From Hymenobacter crusticola (GTDB lineage Bacteria; Bacteroidota; Bacteroidia; Cytophagales; Hymenobacteraceae): 64,000 bases of DNA. Below the pieces are notes generated by a model. The model saw nothing but the letters and a program-made list of their open reading frames with translations. It was not told the origin of the DNA and made no database searches. Positions 9,423 to 18,626 of this stretch are shown one piece after another. The first letter of the stretch is position 1, and every line of letters starts with the position of its first letter. The position numbers and the translations under genes are program-made. The stretch lies in NCBI RefSeq assembly GCF_002154225.1, contig NZ_MTSE01000022.1:23496-87495 (forward strand), in the 5' to 3' direction.

Positions 9423-10199
9423 TTAGACCAGCACGGCTAGGCCCGCTTCCCGATACCGGGCCAACACTTCCGCGGAGGCGCGCGAATCCGTTACCAAAGT
9501 ATCCACGAAGGAAAGCGGGGCAAACTGCAAATACTTGTCTTGCTCGAGTTTGCTGGCGTCGCAGAGCAAGTACACGTGGCGGGCCGCTTCGCCCACCGCC
9601 AAGCTAATGGAAGCTTCCTTTTCGCTGTTGGCGCTCAGGCCCCGCTGCAGCGAAAAGCCATCCACGCCCAAAAAGGCTTTATCGACTTGGTAGCGCTTGA
9701 GTTGCTCCACGGCCACCGTGCCGTGCATCGCCTGCCGCTCGGCATCGACTTCGCCGCCGGCTAAGACCACCTGCACGGGTGAGTTCACCAATTCAAACAG
9801 CACGGGCAGCGAATTGGTGACCACGCGGATTTTGAGGTGCTGAATAAATGGGCACAAAGGAAAGGTCGTGCTGCCGCAATCGATGAAAATAGTATCACCT
9901 GCCGCAATCTGGCTGGCAGCCAACTGGCAGATGGACGTTTTCTCGGCTAGGTGAGTCGTCGCTTTGCGCGTGAAGGCCACCGGGTTTTTCACCAGTTCGG
10001 GCAGGACGGCCCCGCCGTGGGTGCGCACGACCAAACCCTCGGCGGCAAGCTGGGCCAAATCCCGGCGAATGGTGATGGGCGTAGTGCGGAGTTGCTGCGC
10101 CGCGTAGCTCACGTCTAGGCTGCCCTGTTGGGCTAACGTGTTCAGTAAAAACTGCTTGCGCAATTGAAAATTCAATGTTTTCTCGTTACTTGCTTCCAT
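9423..10199 (-). CDS. DeoR-family transcriptional regulator
   Basis: About 258 residues from the ATG at 10199. A longer frame to 10217 adds six residues with no family support. An N-terminal DeoR helix-turn-helix (QLRTTPITIRRDLAQLAAEG, then VRTHGGAVL) precedes a sugar-isomerase-like effector domain with IDCGSTTFPL, VVTNSLPV, VVLAGGEV, FLGVDGFS and LLCDASKL, all standard for the DeoR C-terminal sensor of phosphorylated sugars. It is transcribed divergently from nudK with only 48 bp between the starts, so it probably controls that gene and itself. The effector may be a sugar phosphate or nucleotide sugar. Confidence 0.92.
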   Translation of the reverse strand: MEASNEKTLNFQLRKQFLLNTLAQQGSLDVSYAAQQLRTTPITIRRDLAQLAAEGLVVRTHGGAVLPELVKNPVAFTRKATTHLAEKTSICQLAASQIAAGDTIFIDCGSTTFPLCPFIQHLKIRVVTNSLPVLFELVNSPVQVVLAGGEVDAERQAMHGTVAVEQLKRYQVDKAFLGVDGFSLQRGLSANSEKEASISLAVGEAARHVYLLCDASKLEQDKYLQFAPLSFVDTLVTDSRASAEVLARYREAGLAVLV

Positions 10200-10247
10200 A
10201 AGAACACAAAGAAACACAATTGATCATAAACGAACGACCACGTTGTT
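10200..10247. promoter_or_regulatory. Divergent promoter/operator region between deoR-type gene and nudK
   Basis: The 48 bp between the two start codons contain aacgaac at about 10229-10235, and the same heptamer recurs at about 10250, inside the first codons of nudK. The spacing makes this the only place for both promoters and a likely DeoR operator. The assignment rests on position and the repeated heptamer only. Confidence 0.4.
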
Positions 10248-10826
10248 ATGAACGAACACATTCGCCTGCGCGAGCAACAGATTCTGTCCAATAATTGGTA
10301 CACGCTGCGCAAAGTAACCTATGACTACCAGCGAAAAAATGGCACCTGGGAAACCCAGTCGCGGGAGGCCTATGACCGCGGCAACGGGGCCACGATTCTG
10401 CTGCACAACCCGGCAGCCGATACCGTCATTCTGACCCGTCAGTTTCGGCTGCCCACCTTCGTCAACGGCAATCCCACGGGCATGCTGATTGAAACCTGCG
10501 CTGGCCTGCTCGACGACGAGCACCCGGACGACGCCATTCTGCGCGAAACCGAGGAAGAAACCGGCTACCGACTCACGGCGGTGCAGAAAGTGATGGAAGC
10601 CTACATGAGCCCGGGCTCGGTGACGGAGCGTTTATTCTTCTACCTAGCCGAGTATTCCCCCGCCACGGAACACCGGGGTGGGGGAGGCATTGAGGAAGAA
10701 GAAATCGAGGTGCTGGAGTTGCCCCTGCCGCAAGCGCTGGGCATGATTGCCACCGGCGAAATCCAAGACGGCAAAACCATTATGCTCTTGCAACATCTGC
10801 GCCTCCAACAACTTCACGCGTTATAA
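10248..10826 (+). CDS. nudK: Nudix hydrolase, GDP-mannose pyrophosphatase NudK type
   Basis: 192 residues, the usual NudK length. The Nudix box GLLDDEHPDDAILRETEEET fits G-x5-E-x7-REUxEExGU. Family-specific segments flank it: YDRGNGATILLHNP, VILTRQFRLPTFVNGN, YMSPGSVTERLFFYLAEY and EIEVLELPLPQAL with GEIQDGKT. These match E. coli NudK, which splits GDP-mannose to GMP and mannose-1-phosphate with Mg2+. It is divergent from the DeoR gene and 15 bp upstream of a deoxyribosyltransferase-like gene, so the cluster may serve nucleotide-sugar or nucleotide salvage. Confidence 0.92.
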   Translation: MNEHIRLREQQILSNNWYTLRKVTYDYQRKNGTWETQSREAYDRGNGATILLHNPAADTVILTRQFRLPTFVNGNPTGMLIETCAGLLDDEHPDDAILRETEEETGYRLTAVQKVMEAYMSPGSVTERLFFYLAEYSPATEHRGGGGIEEEEIEVLELPLPQALGMIATGEIQDGKTIMLLQHLRLQQLHAL

Positions 10827-10841
10827 ATCCCTTTCTGCATC

Positions 10842-11216
10842 ATGGTCATTCTTATTGCTGGCCCGTACCGCAGCGGCACCAACGACGACCCCGCCCGCAT
10901 GGCCGCCAACTTGCACCGGTTAGAAACCGCCGCCTTGCCCTTGTTTCGGGCCGGCCATTTACCCTTAATTGGCGAGTGGGTGGCCTTGCCCTTGCTCGCC
11001 CAGGCAGGTTCTAGCCGGCCGGGCGACGCGCCCTACAACGAAATTCTCTACCCGGTCGCCCACCGCTTGCTCGCGCAGTGCGACGCCGTGCTGCGCCTGC
11101 CGGGTTCCTCCCAGGGGGCGGATGAGGATGTCCGGCTAGCCCAGGAGCGGGGTTTACCCGTGTACTACCGCCTAGAAGACGTTCCGGCTTGCGTGCCAGC
11201 GGACAGCGGCTATTAG
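10842..11216 (+). CDS. Nucleoside 2-deoxyribosyltransferase-like protein (DUF4406 type)
   Basis: 124 residues. The start VILIAGPYRSGTNDD has the beta1-loop AGPYRSG common to the deoxyribosyltransferase/DUF4406 fold. The later LPLIGEWVALPL, YPVAHRLLAQCDAVLRLPG and SQGADEDVRLAQERGLPVYY segments follow the same Rossmann-like pattern, with a phosphate-binding SxGAD loop. Family members cleave or transfer the N-glycosidic bond of nucleosides or nucleotides. It is 15 bp behind nudK on the same strand, so it is probably co-transcribed. Enzymatic activity is not shown by sequence alone. Confidence 0.72.
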   Translation: MVILIAGPYRSGTNDDPARMAANLHRLETAALPLFRAGHLPLIGEWVALPLLAQAGSSRPGDAPYNEILYPVAHRLLAQCDAVLRLPGSSQGADEDVRLAQERGLPVYYRLEDVPACVPADSGY

Positions 11217-11371
11217 GCCACTAGTAACCTATTCTCAAAGCAAGGGCGAGTTCTCCGACAGCCACGCTTACTCATTTTAAAGGAACCATAACTACTAAAT
11301 ATGCACATTTAGGACGCTGAAACAAGGAAGTCGCAGCTTAGGAGCAGTGAACACGCAAATGATTGATAGCC

Positions 11372-11971
11372 ATGCTTGACGAACAAACATTGTGGCGTTC
11401 CATGTGCCAAGGTGACAAAACGGCATTCCGACAGTTGCATCAAGCACATGTTCGCCATCTGCTTAACTACGGGCTCCGGCTGCACAACTCGCTCTCAACC
11501 GTAGAAGATTGCGTGCAAGATCTTTTTGTTGAGTTATGGCATTACCGCGCCCGCTTAAGTCAGCCCTCATCCATCCGGTTTTATCTACTCAAAGGACTGC
11601 GGAACAGAATTAAGGCGCAGTATAAGCGAGAGCAGCTTTGGCAAGCTAGCCTGGAGGAGGATGTTGAAGAGGGCTTTTCACAGTATTCCTTCAGCCTGGA
11701 GCCTTCTGCCGAACAGCGCTTAGTGGAACTTGACCTCGACGCTGAGCGGCGCGAGCAAGTGCGGCAGGCGTTGGAAGCCCTCACGCCCCGGCAACGCGAA
11801 GTCTTGTATCTGCGGTATTTCAACGACCTCTCCTACGAGCAGATTTGTGAGGTGATGAACATCAATTATCAAGCAGCGCGCTCACAAGTATATCAAGCGC
11901 TGAGGGTACTCCGCACTGTCTTGAAGAATCAGTATCTAGTGACTTTCCTGGCTAGCAACTATTTTTTATAA
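11372..11971 (+). CDS. ECF RNA polymerase sigma-70 factor
   Basis: About 199 residues from the ATG at 11372. An in-frame TTG at 11363 is less likely. Region 2 contains VEDCVQDLFVELWHYRARL, the ECF region 2.2-2.4 pattern. Region 4 contains ALTPRQREVLYLRYFNDLSY and an HTH with NINYQAARSQVYQALRVLR. It is followed at 61 bp by a FecR-type anti-sigma gene and then a SusC gene, the standard trans-envelope cascade of Bacteroidota. It should direct polymerase to the SusC/SusD operon when the anti-sigma factor is released. Confidence 0.95.
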   Translation: MLDEQTLWRSMCQGDKTAFRQLHQAHVRHLLNYGLRLHNSLSTVEDCVQDLFVELWHYRARLSQPSSIRFYLLKGLRNRIKAQYKREQLWQASLEEDVEEGFSQYSFSLEPSAEQRLVELDLDAERREQVRQALEALTPRQREVLYLRYFNDLSYEQICEVMNINYQAARSQVYQALRVLRTVLKNQYLVTFLASNYFL

Positions 11972-12032
11972 AAAACTTTCTCTTTTCATACTACAAAAGA
12001 GGATCGTCATTTCACTGTAGGATTGCTAACCC

Positions 12033-13073
12033 ATGGTTATGAGGTCCTACGCCGACTATATACCTTTTGCTACCGATGACTTTCTGGTGGATCCGGTCTT
12101 TCGGGATTGGATTAGGCAACCTACGCCCGAAATGGATGCCTACTGGCGAGGTCTGCTAAAAACCAATCCGCATTTGCGCGACGCATTTGCGGAAGCACGC
12201 GTGCTAGCCCAGGGCCTAGAGAGTACTTGGACCTCCTTTTCGGATGGCTATGTAGCATCGTTGTACGAGCGCCTACACGTGCCGCCGGCTACGCCCCAGC
12301 TACGAGTAGGGCGCAGGTCTCGGCAGCTGGCAACCATTGCAGCGGGGATAGTGCTTCTCGGAGGCAGCTGGGCGTATTCGTACTTCATGGTCCCGCAGCG
12401 AATCCAAACGACTTATGGTGAGGCCCGAACGTTGACTCTTTACGACGGCTCCGTAGTGACGCTCGCTGCGAATAGTCAGCTAGAAGTTCCATCCCGCTAT
12501 CAGTGGCGACAGAATCGGCAAGTATGGCTCACGGGAGAAGGCTACTTTGCCGTGCAGAAACAGTCCTATGGACAAGCCGGTAGCTACCGCAAGTTTGTAG
12601 TTCATACCAAGCGCGTGGATGTGGCAGTGCTAGGCACCCGGTTCTCGTTGTACACGCGCCCCCAGCAAACCCAGGTAGTGCTGGAAGAAGGACGCGTGGA
12701 ATTAACTGATGTTGCCAGCCGCCAACGGCTGCGAATGCAACCTGGTCAAGTGGTACAATATGCTCCCCAAGAGCAGTTCTTCCGTCTTCAACCAGCTTCT
12801 ACTGCCCGAAGGCGTCAGTTGACAGTTTGGCGCGAGAGCCTGCTCGTGTTCAATGGCGCTAGCATGAGTGAACTCAGCCGCCGCTTCAAAGAAGTGTACG
12901 GCCTAGACTTAGTGCTGCAAGGGGAGCTTTTCGCCAAGCAACAGTTCGTGGGCGAATTGCCGGTAGATGATGTTCAAAAAGCCCTGCTCATTTTGTCGGA
13001 AACGTTCGGCGCGAAGGCTGTTCGAGACGGGGAGTACATCTATTTTATTGCCAATGATCAAGTCAGACCCTAG
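12033..13073 (+). CDS. FecR-family anti-sigma factor
   Basis: 346 residues. The cytoplasmic N-terminal part (about 1-98) contains the sigma-binding region. One membrane segment lies at about 99-119. The periplasmic FecR domain follows, with TTYGEARTLTLYDGSVVTLA, a WLTGEGYFAV strand, VDVAVLGTRFSLY and VVLEEGRVEL. A C-terminal DUF4974 module (about 270-346) contains MSELSRRFKEVYGLDLVL. The protein holds the sigma factor inactive until the STN domain of the SusC transporter signals substrate. A second ATG two codons in could be the true start. Confidence 0.94.
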   Translation: MVMRSYADYIPFATDDFLVDPVFRDWIRQPTPEMDAYWRGLLKTNPHLRDAFAEARVLAQGLESTWTSFSDGYVASLYERLHVPPATPQLRVGRRSRQLATIAAGIVLLGGSWAYSYFMVPQRIQTTYGEARTLTLYDGSVVTLAANSQLEVPSRYQWRQNRQVWLTGEGYFAVQKQSYGQAGSYRKFVVHTKRVDVAVLGTRFSLYTRPQQTQVVLEEGRVELTDVASRQRLRMQPGQVVQYAPQEQFFRLQPASTARRRQLTVWRESLLVFNGASMSELSRRFKEVYGLDLVLQGELFAKQQFVGELPVDDVQKALLILSETFGAKAVRDGEYIYFIANDQVRP

Positions 13074-13137
13074 TAAATGAGCTATCAAAAGCTGAAGTAT
13101 ACCCTGTAAAAATCTCACCACGCAAAAGAATCAACAC

Positions 13138-16100
13138 ATGCCTAGACCCTTACTCATTATTCCCTTAAGCGTGACCCTGCTGGTGGGAGAAATCGAATGT
13201 CTGTCTGCGCAAACGTATGCGGCCTTGCAGCCACAACAGCACAGCTCGCTTACGGTTGCGCAAGCCACCCATGTATACAAGCAAATAGAGTTGCCTCAAC
13301 TCTTAAAGCAATTAGCGCAAACGTATGCAGTAAAATTTAACTACAAAGCGGAGCTGGTCCGCAAGGTGACGGTCGCGACGCCTTCTTTGACCGAGTTTGA
13401 TGGAAAGCTGGTCGAACAACTCAATTCAATTTTACAATCAGCGGCATTACAGTGCGCTGCTATCGACGCCCACACCTTTGTGATTCAAACGCGGGTGTCG
13501 CAGGCTCGCCAAGCGCAGCCAGTTAGCGCGCCGGCACCAGCCGATGTCGTAGTAGCCGGCCGTATCACCAGCCGCGACAACAGCGAAGGGCTGCCGGGCG
13601 TGACCGTGCTGCAGAAAGGCTCCACCAATGGCGTTTCCTCGAGTACAGATGGTTCGTTTTCCCTGACTGTGCCAGCGGGGAGTACCTTGGTATTTAGTGC
13701 TATCGGGTATGTAACGCAGGAAATGTCGGTTACAGGTCCGACCTCCAACCTTAACGTAAAACTAGCGGCTGATACCAAGAGTTTGGAGGAAGTCGTCGTC
13801 GTCGGCTACGGCACCCAGAAAAAAGCAGACGTAACTGGCGCCATTGCCACCCTCGACGCCAGTAAGCTAGAAGAGCGGCCCATTCTGCGTGTCGACCAGG
13901 CGCTAGTAGGTCAGTTGGCGGGCGTGCAGGTGCAACAGAATACCGGCTTGCCCGGGCGGGGCTTCGCGGTGCAGGTACGCGGCACCGGTTCCATCACGGC
14001 CAACAACCAGCCGCTGTACGTGATTGATGGTTTTCCGCTGGAAGCCGCCGCGCCTAATTCCAGCGGTAACTACGCTACTGGCAGCCCACTCGACAATATC
14101 AACCCCAACGATATTCAGTCGATTGAGGTGTTGAAAGATGCTGCCGCCGCCGCCATCTACGGCTCACGGGCCGCCAACGGCGTGGTACTGGTCACTACCA
14201 AGCGGGGCAAAACCGGCAAGCCTCAGATTTCCTTTAATACCTACGCTGGGGTGTCGCAGGCCGCACGTAAGGTAAAGCTGCTCTCACCGGAGGAATGGAT
14301 TGAGCGGGCCACGGAGGTGATTAACGGTAACTGGGTGCGTTCCGGCACGGGCCGCAATGCCAGCGACGACAATGCTACCCGCCGGCGCATCCTGAACCTA
14401 GGTGCAACTGGCTACAATCCCGACCTGATGCCCGACGACCGCTGGACCCAGCCCGGTCACCCCGGCTTGGATTATGTAGACTGGCAGGATGAAGGATTTC
14501 GTACTGCTAAAGTGCAGAACTACCAGGTGAGCGCCGCCGGCGCCACCGATAATGTGAACTACTACATATCCGGCAATTACACTGACCAAGATGGTATCGT
14601 GCTGGGGGTGAATTACAAGCGCTACTCGGCCCGCGCCAACATGGAAGTGCAGGCCAATAAAAAGCTTAAGTTTGGCCTGAACGTAGCGCCGAGCTACGCC
14701 GTATCGAGCGACCCCGGCGTGGAAGGCAAAGACAACATCCTGAATAAGCTCGTCACGATGGTGCCCATCGTCGAGTCTTCGGCCGGTCTGCTCACCAACT
14801 ACGGGGATAACGACCGCTACCTCTGGGCTAGCACCAGCAACAGTCCGTATGGCCTACTCACCGATCGGCAGCAGCGCACCACCACCTTCCGCACGCTAAG
14901 TACGGTGTTTGGGGAGCTGGAAATTATCAAGGATCTGCGTTTCCGGACCACCCTGAACCTAGACAACACCGACGTGCGTAACAAGTCGTACGTGCCCAAT
15001 GCTAAATCGGGCGGGCTAGGGGCTACGGGCACGTTCTCGGCGTATCGCAAGCAGGCATTCGTGAATGAAAACACGCTGACCTACAGCCGCACGATTGCCG
15101 AGAAGCATAGCGTCACGGGGCTAGCAGGCTACTCCTATAATTTCTTCAAGACCGAGACCGACAAGCTACGGTCGTCGGGGGGCTTCGTAAACGCTGCCGT
15201 AACAACCCTGAACGGAGCGCAGAACATCAGTGGTACCAGCGACAATGGCACCAGTGAGACCCAAAACGTCTTGCTGTCGTACTTTGGCCGCCTACAATAC
15301 GCCTACGAAGGCAAGTACCTGTTCACGGCCAGCGTGCGCCGCGACGGTTCCTCGCGCTTCGGTGAAAACGATAAGTGGGGCATCTTCCCGGCGACTTCGT
15401 TGGGCTGGCGCATCTCGCAGGAGAAGTTTATGCAGGCCCTGCGCCCGGTGAGCGAGCTAAAGGTGCGCGCCAGCCTTGGTTACTCCGGCAACAACGGTAT
15501 TGGTGACTACAGCAGCGTGCCTACCCTAGGCATCTACAACTATGAGCTGGGGGGCGCGCTGGCCACCGGCCAGGCGCCCAATATCTCGGCCAACCCAAAC
15601 CTGAAATGGGAGAAGTCGCGCACGCTTGATTTTGGCCTGGACTTCGGCTTTCTGGACAACCGCATTTACGGCTCGTTCGACTACTATACGAAAACCAGCA
15701 ACGACCTGCTCCTGAACCAACCCGTGCGGGGCGCGTCAGGTTTTAATTCGCAGCTCGTCAACATTGGCGAAGTGCTGAACAAGGGCTGGGAAGTGGAACT
15801 GAACACGCGCAACCTGACGGGGGCTTTCCAGTGGAACACGTCGGTGAACTTCAGCCACAACGAAAACCGGGTGGTACACCTAGGTACCGGCGATGCGCCC
15901 ATTGAAATCGGCACGGCGCTCTACGGCGCCCCCAGCATCCGGCTGCAAGTAGGCCAGCCTATGTACTCAACCTACGTGGTGAAGCAAATCGGTATCCTGA
16001 CCCAGGCCGACATTGATAATAATGTGCCGATTGTTCAGGGACAGACCCAGGGCGACCCTCGCTACGAGGATGTTAACGGCGATGGCGTCATCAGCGTGGC

Positions 16101-16638
16101 CGACCGGCAGATCCTGGGCCAGCCCAACCCAAAATACACGTGGGGCATCACCAACACGTTCCGGTACAAGGGTTTTGACTTAAGCGTGCTAGTGCAAGGC
16201 CAGAACGGGGGCAGCGTCTACTCACTGCTCGGCCGCGCCCTGGATGGTACCAGCATGGGTTACAATGGCAACGCGGCTGTCGCGCAGCGCGACCGGTGGC
16301 GTTCACCCGAGAACCCCGGAGCCGGCGAGCGGGGCCAGGTTCGCGCCAACTTTACCCCCTTGCTCAACAGCTCGTGGCTGTATTCGTCGAACTACTACCG
16401 CGTGCGCAACATCACGCTCGGCTACAACCTAGGCAACATTCTGAGTAAGCGCGTAGCACAGGGGGCCCGGCTTTACTTCTCCTTGGAGAACTTCTTTGGC
16501 CACGATTCCTACCGCGTGGGCTACAACGTGGAAGCGGCCAATTCCAGCAACAGCAGCGACGGCTTCTCAGTGAGCACCGACTACGGCGGGCTGCCCCTCT
16601 CCAAAGCCATGACCCTAGGCCTGAACGTCACTTTCTAA
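13138..16638 (+). CDS. SusC/RagA-family TonB-dependent transporter with STN signalling domain
   Basis: 1166 residues. A signal peptide (about 1-25) is followed by an STN domain (about 50-115, beginning LPQLLKQLAQTYAVKFNYKA), a carboxypeptidase-regulatory-like domain (about 139-210, GRITSRDNSEGLPGVTV), a TonB-box-like EEVVVVGYGTQKK and a plug with the SusC signature PLYVIDGFPLE and IESIEV-like IQSIEVLKDAAAAAIYGSRA. A long 22-strand barrel ends AMTLGLNVTF. It imports an oligosaccharide through the outer membrane using TonB energy. The STN domain links it to the FecR/sigma pair upstream. The SusD gene follows at 97 bp. Confidence 0.97.
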   Translation: MPRPLLIIPLSVTLLVGEIECLSAQTYAALQPQQHSSLTVAQATHVYKQIELPQLLKQLAQTYAVKFNYKAELVRKVTVATPSLTEFDGKLVEQLNSILQSAALQCAAIDAHTFVIQTRVSQARQAQPVSAPAPADVVVAGRITSRDNSEGLPGVTVLQKGSTNGVSSSTDGSFSLTVPAGSTLVFSAIGYVTQEMSVTGPTSNLNVKLAADTKSLEEVVVVGYGTQKKADVTGAIATLDASKLEERPILRVDQALVGQLAGVQVQQNTGLPGRGFAVQVRGTGSITANNQPLYVIDGFPLEAAAPNSSGNYATGSPLDNINPNDIQSIEVLKDAAAAAIYGSRAANGVVLVTTKRGKTGKPQISFNTYAGVSQAARKVKLLSPEEWIERATEVINGNWVRSGTGRNASDDNATRRRILNLGATGYNPDLMPDDRWTQPGHPGLDYVDWQDEGFRTAKVQNYQVSAAGATDNVNYYISGNYTDQDGIVLGVNYKRYSARANMEVQANKKLKFGLNVAPSYAVSSDPGVEGKDNILNKLVTMVPIVESSAGLLTNYGDNDRYLWASTSNSPYGLLTDRQQRTTTFRTLSTVFGELEIIKDLRFRTTLNLDNTDVRNKSYVPNAKSGGLGATGTFSAYRKQAFVNENTLTYSRTIAEKHSVTGLAGYSYNFFKTETDKLRSSGGFVNAAVTTLNGAQNISGTSDNGTSETQNVLLSYFGRLQYAYEGKYLFTASVRRDGSSRFGENDKWGIFPATSLGWRISQEKFMQALRPVSELKVRASLGYSGNNGIGDYSSVPTLGIYNYELGGALATGQAPNISANPNLKWEKSRTLDFGLDFGFLDNRIYGSFDYYTKTSNDLLLNQPVRGASGFNSQLVNIGEVLNKGWEVELNTRNLTGAFQWNTSVNFSHNENRVVHLGTGDAPIEIGTALYGAPSIRLQVGQPMYSTYVVKQIGILTQADIDNNVPIVQGQTQGDPRYEDVNGDGVISVADRQILGQPNPKYTWGITNTFRYKGFDLSVLVQGQNGGSVYSLLGRALDGTSMGYNGNAAVAQRDRWRSPENPGAGERGQVRANFTPLLNSSWLYSSNYYRVRNITLGYNLGNILSKRVAQGARLYFSLENFFGHDSYRVGYNVEAANSSNSSDGFSVSTDYGGLPLSKAMTLGLNVTF

Positions 16639-16734
16639 AAAGTCGCTGGCATTTACGTCGTGAGCAGCGCAGGCGCATTGCCGGGTTGCTGCTGCTACCA
16701 ACTACGACGCAAAAACCAACAGCCACTCCTCTCC

Positions 16735-18261
16735 ATGAAAAAGATATCTCTCCTGTTTCTGACGGCGGCGGCCCTCACGTTTAGCAGCTGCGAAGAAGAA
16801 CTCAACCAAGCGCCCATTTCCAGCGGCTCGGTACCCACGTTTTACCAGAGTGCGACGGACTTCAGCCAGGCGCTGAACGCAACCTACAGCGCGCTGCGCA
16901 ACTTTCCGGACCGCGAGCTTACTTTATCCGAGACGCGCTCCGACAATATTTACGGCGTGAGCACTCAAGGCGTCCGACCCTGGGAGCCCATCAATAATTT
17001 TTCGACGACCATTGCTACCAGCGAGTTCGTCGATGAAGCCTGGAGCGCCAATTACTCGGGTATTTTCCGCGCCAACGTCCTACTGGATCAACTTGGCAAA
17101 AACGGCAACGTACTGGCCGCTGACGTGCGTAGCCGCATGGAGGGGGAGGCCAAGTTTTTACGGGCCTTTTTCTACTTCAACCTGGTCCAATATTTTGGTC
17201 GTGTGCCATTGGTCGATAAACCCCTAAGTCCGCAGGAGGTAGAGGCCATTAACCGTACGCCGGTAGAGGAGGTCTATACCCTCATCGTCGCCGACCTGCT
17301 GGATGCTGCTAGCACCCTTGCTCCCTCCTATACAGGAGCTGATGTGGGGCGGGCTACCAAGTGGGCCGCCAAGGGGATGCTAGCGCGGGTATACCTTACT
17401 CGCTCCGGCGCTACCTACGGCATTGATGGGCCTGGCCGCGGTACCAACGACTACGCGGCCGCGCTAGGGTTGCTCAACGAGATTATTGCTAGCGGTCAGT
17501 TTCAGTTTCTACCTAGCTACGCCGACATCTTCTCCTACACCAACGAAGCCAATAAGGAGGTACTCTTCGATATTCGCTATAGCAGCGGCGGTACGGGCCT
17601 AGGGGCTACCTACCCGTCTATTCTAGTCTCCAATAACTACTTCAACTCGGTTGTGCCGAACACATCCGGCTTCAGCACCGGTGACGAGTTGCGCCCCGCT
17701 TCCAACAACCTGCTTAGTACGTTCGCCACCGGTGATCTTCGCCGGAGCCAAGCGCTTCAGGTAGGCTTTACGGTAGCAGCCAGTGGCAGCACGCCCGCCG
17801 TCACGGACCCGCGCGCCGCGTTTAAAAAATACCTCGATGTAGCCCGCCGGGGTACTACCCGCGCCGACTGGTCCATCAACTTCATCGTGCTGCGTTACAC
17901 CGACGTGCTGCTGATGAAGGCCGAGTGTATTCTCAAGGGCGGCGGTGGCACCCAGAGCGAGGTAAATGCCATCATGACCCAAGTGCGCCGCCGGGGAATA
18001 GCCACGGCACCGGCCGTAACCAGTACCACCTACGAGCAACTCATCGAAGAGCGCCGGCGCGAGTTTGTGGGCGAAGGCCTGCGCTGGCACGACCTCGTGC
18101 GCTCGGGCAATGCCGTGACTATTATGAACGCCTGGATACCCCAAGATGACGTAAGCAAGCGCATGCGCTCGTCCATTACAGCCAATGATTTGATTTACCC
18201 CGTGCCGCAGTCAGAGCTGAGTGCCTCGGGCTATGCTTACGAGCAGAATCCTGGCTATTGA
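16735..18261 (+). CDS. SusD/RagB-family glycan-binding lipoprotein
   Basis: 508 residues from the ATG at 16735. The frame extends upstream to 16660, but only this start gives a signal peptide, MKKISLLFLTAAALTFSSC, with lipid-modified Cys19. The SusD core is seen in FYQSATDFSQALNATYSAL, RMEGEAKFLRAFFYFNLVQY, FGRVPLVDKPLSP, the TPR-like WAAKGMLARVYL and the end motif ERRREFVGEGLRWHDLVRSG. It forms the lid of the SusC channel and captures the glycan. It is the second gene of the SusCD operon, directly before the rhamnosidase gene. Confidence 0.96.
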   Translation: MKKISLLFLTAAALTFSSCEEELNQAPISSGSVPTFYQSATDFSQALNATYSALRNFPDRELTLSETRSDNIYGVSTQGVRPWEPINNFSTTIATSEFVDEAWSANYSGIFRANVLLDQLGKNGNVLAADVRSRMEGEAKFLRAFFYFNLVQYFGRVPLVDKPLSPQEVEAINRTPVEEVYTLIVADLLDAASTLAPSYTGADVGRATKWAAKGMLARVYLTRSGATYGIDGPGRGTNDYAAALGLLNEIIASGQFQFLPSYADIFSYTNEANKEVLFDIRYSSGGTGLGATYPSILVSNNYFNSVVPNTSGFSTGDELRPASNNLLSTFATGDLRRSQALQVGFTVAASGSTPAVTDPRAAFKKYLDVARRGTTRADWSINFIVLRYTDVLLMKAECILKGGGGTQSEVNAIMTQVRRRGIATAPAVTSTTYEQLIEERRREFVGEGLRWHDLVRSGNAVTIMNAWIPQDDVSKRMRSSITANDLIYPVPQSELSASGYAYEQNPGY

Positions 18262-18626
18262 GTCAGGGGGGTGCTTGGGCTCGACTACCGCTCGGCCGTT
18301 ACGGCTGCGCGCTACTCCAGTACTTGCCCGTTATGGACCTAGACTGCCTATGCCAGCGCGTGGTCAGCCTAGGTCCACACCGCTTCTACTTGACAGTGGC
18401 ATACGCTACTGAGGCAGTACTTAACTAACTGAGCGGTTGATTGCTTCCTTCTGATCTGTTTAGGCCGGCTCGTACCGGAAGGCTGCGTTTGATAACGGGT
18501 GTCCTGGCACTTTATCGCTCTAGCTGCTGGGTTTTGCTCTAGTATACCCTAGGTATCTATCTGCAGTGGGCCAGTAGCAAAGTAGTGTCTAATGCGATAG
18601 AAAGTTGAGGGCTAATCATCCGTTGC
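18262..18626. other. Intergenic region without recognised gene
   Basis: The 365 bp separate the SusD gene from the GH106-type gene on the same strand. No family-like reading frame is seen. The length suggests that the hydrolase may have its own promoter or a processed leader. Confidence 0.45.

Noticed and set aside
17623..18144. A 173-codon frame antisense to the SusD gene
   Set aside because: The sense frame has the full SusD signature, including the conserved C-terminal motif, so the antisense frame is a by-product.
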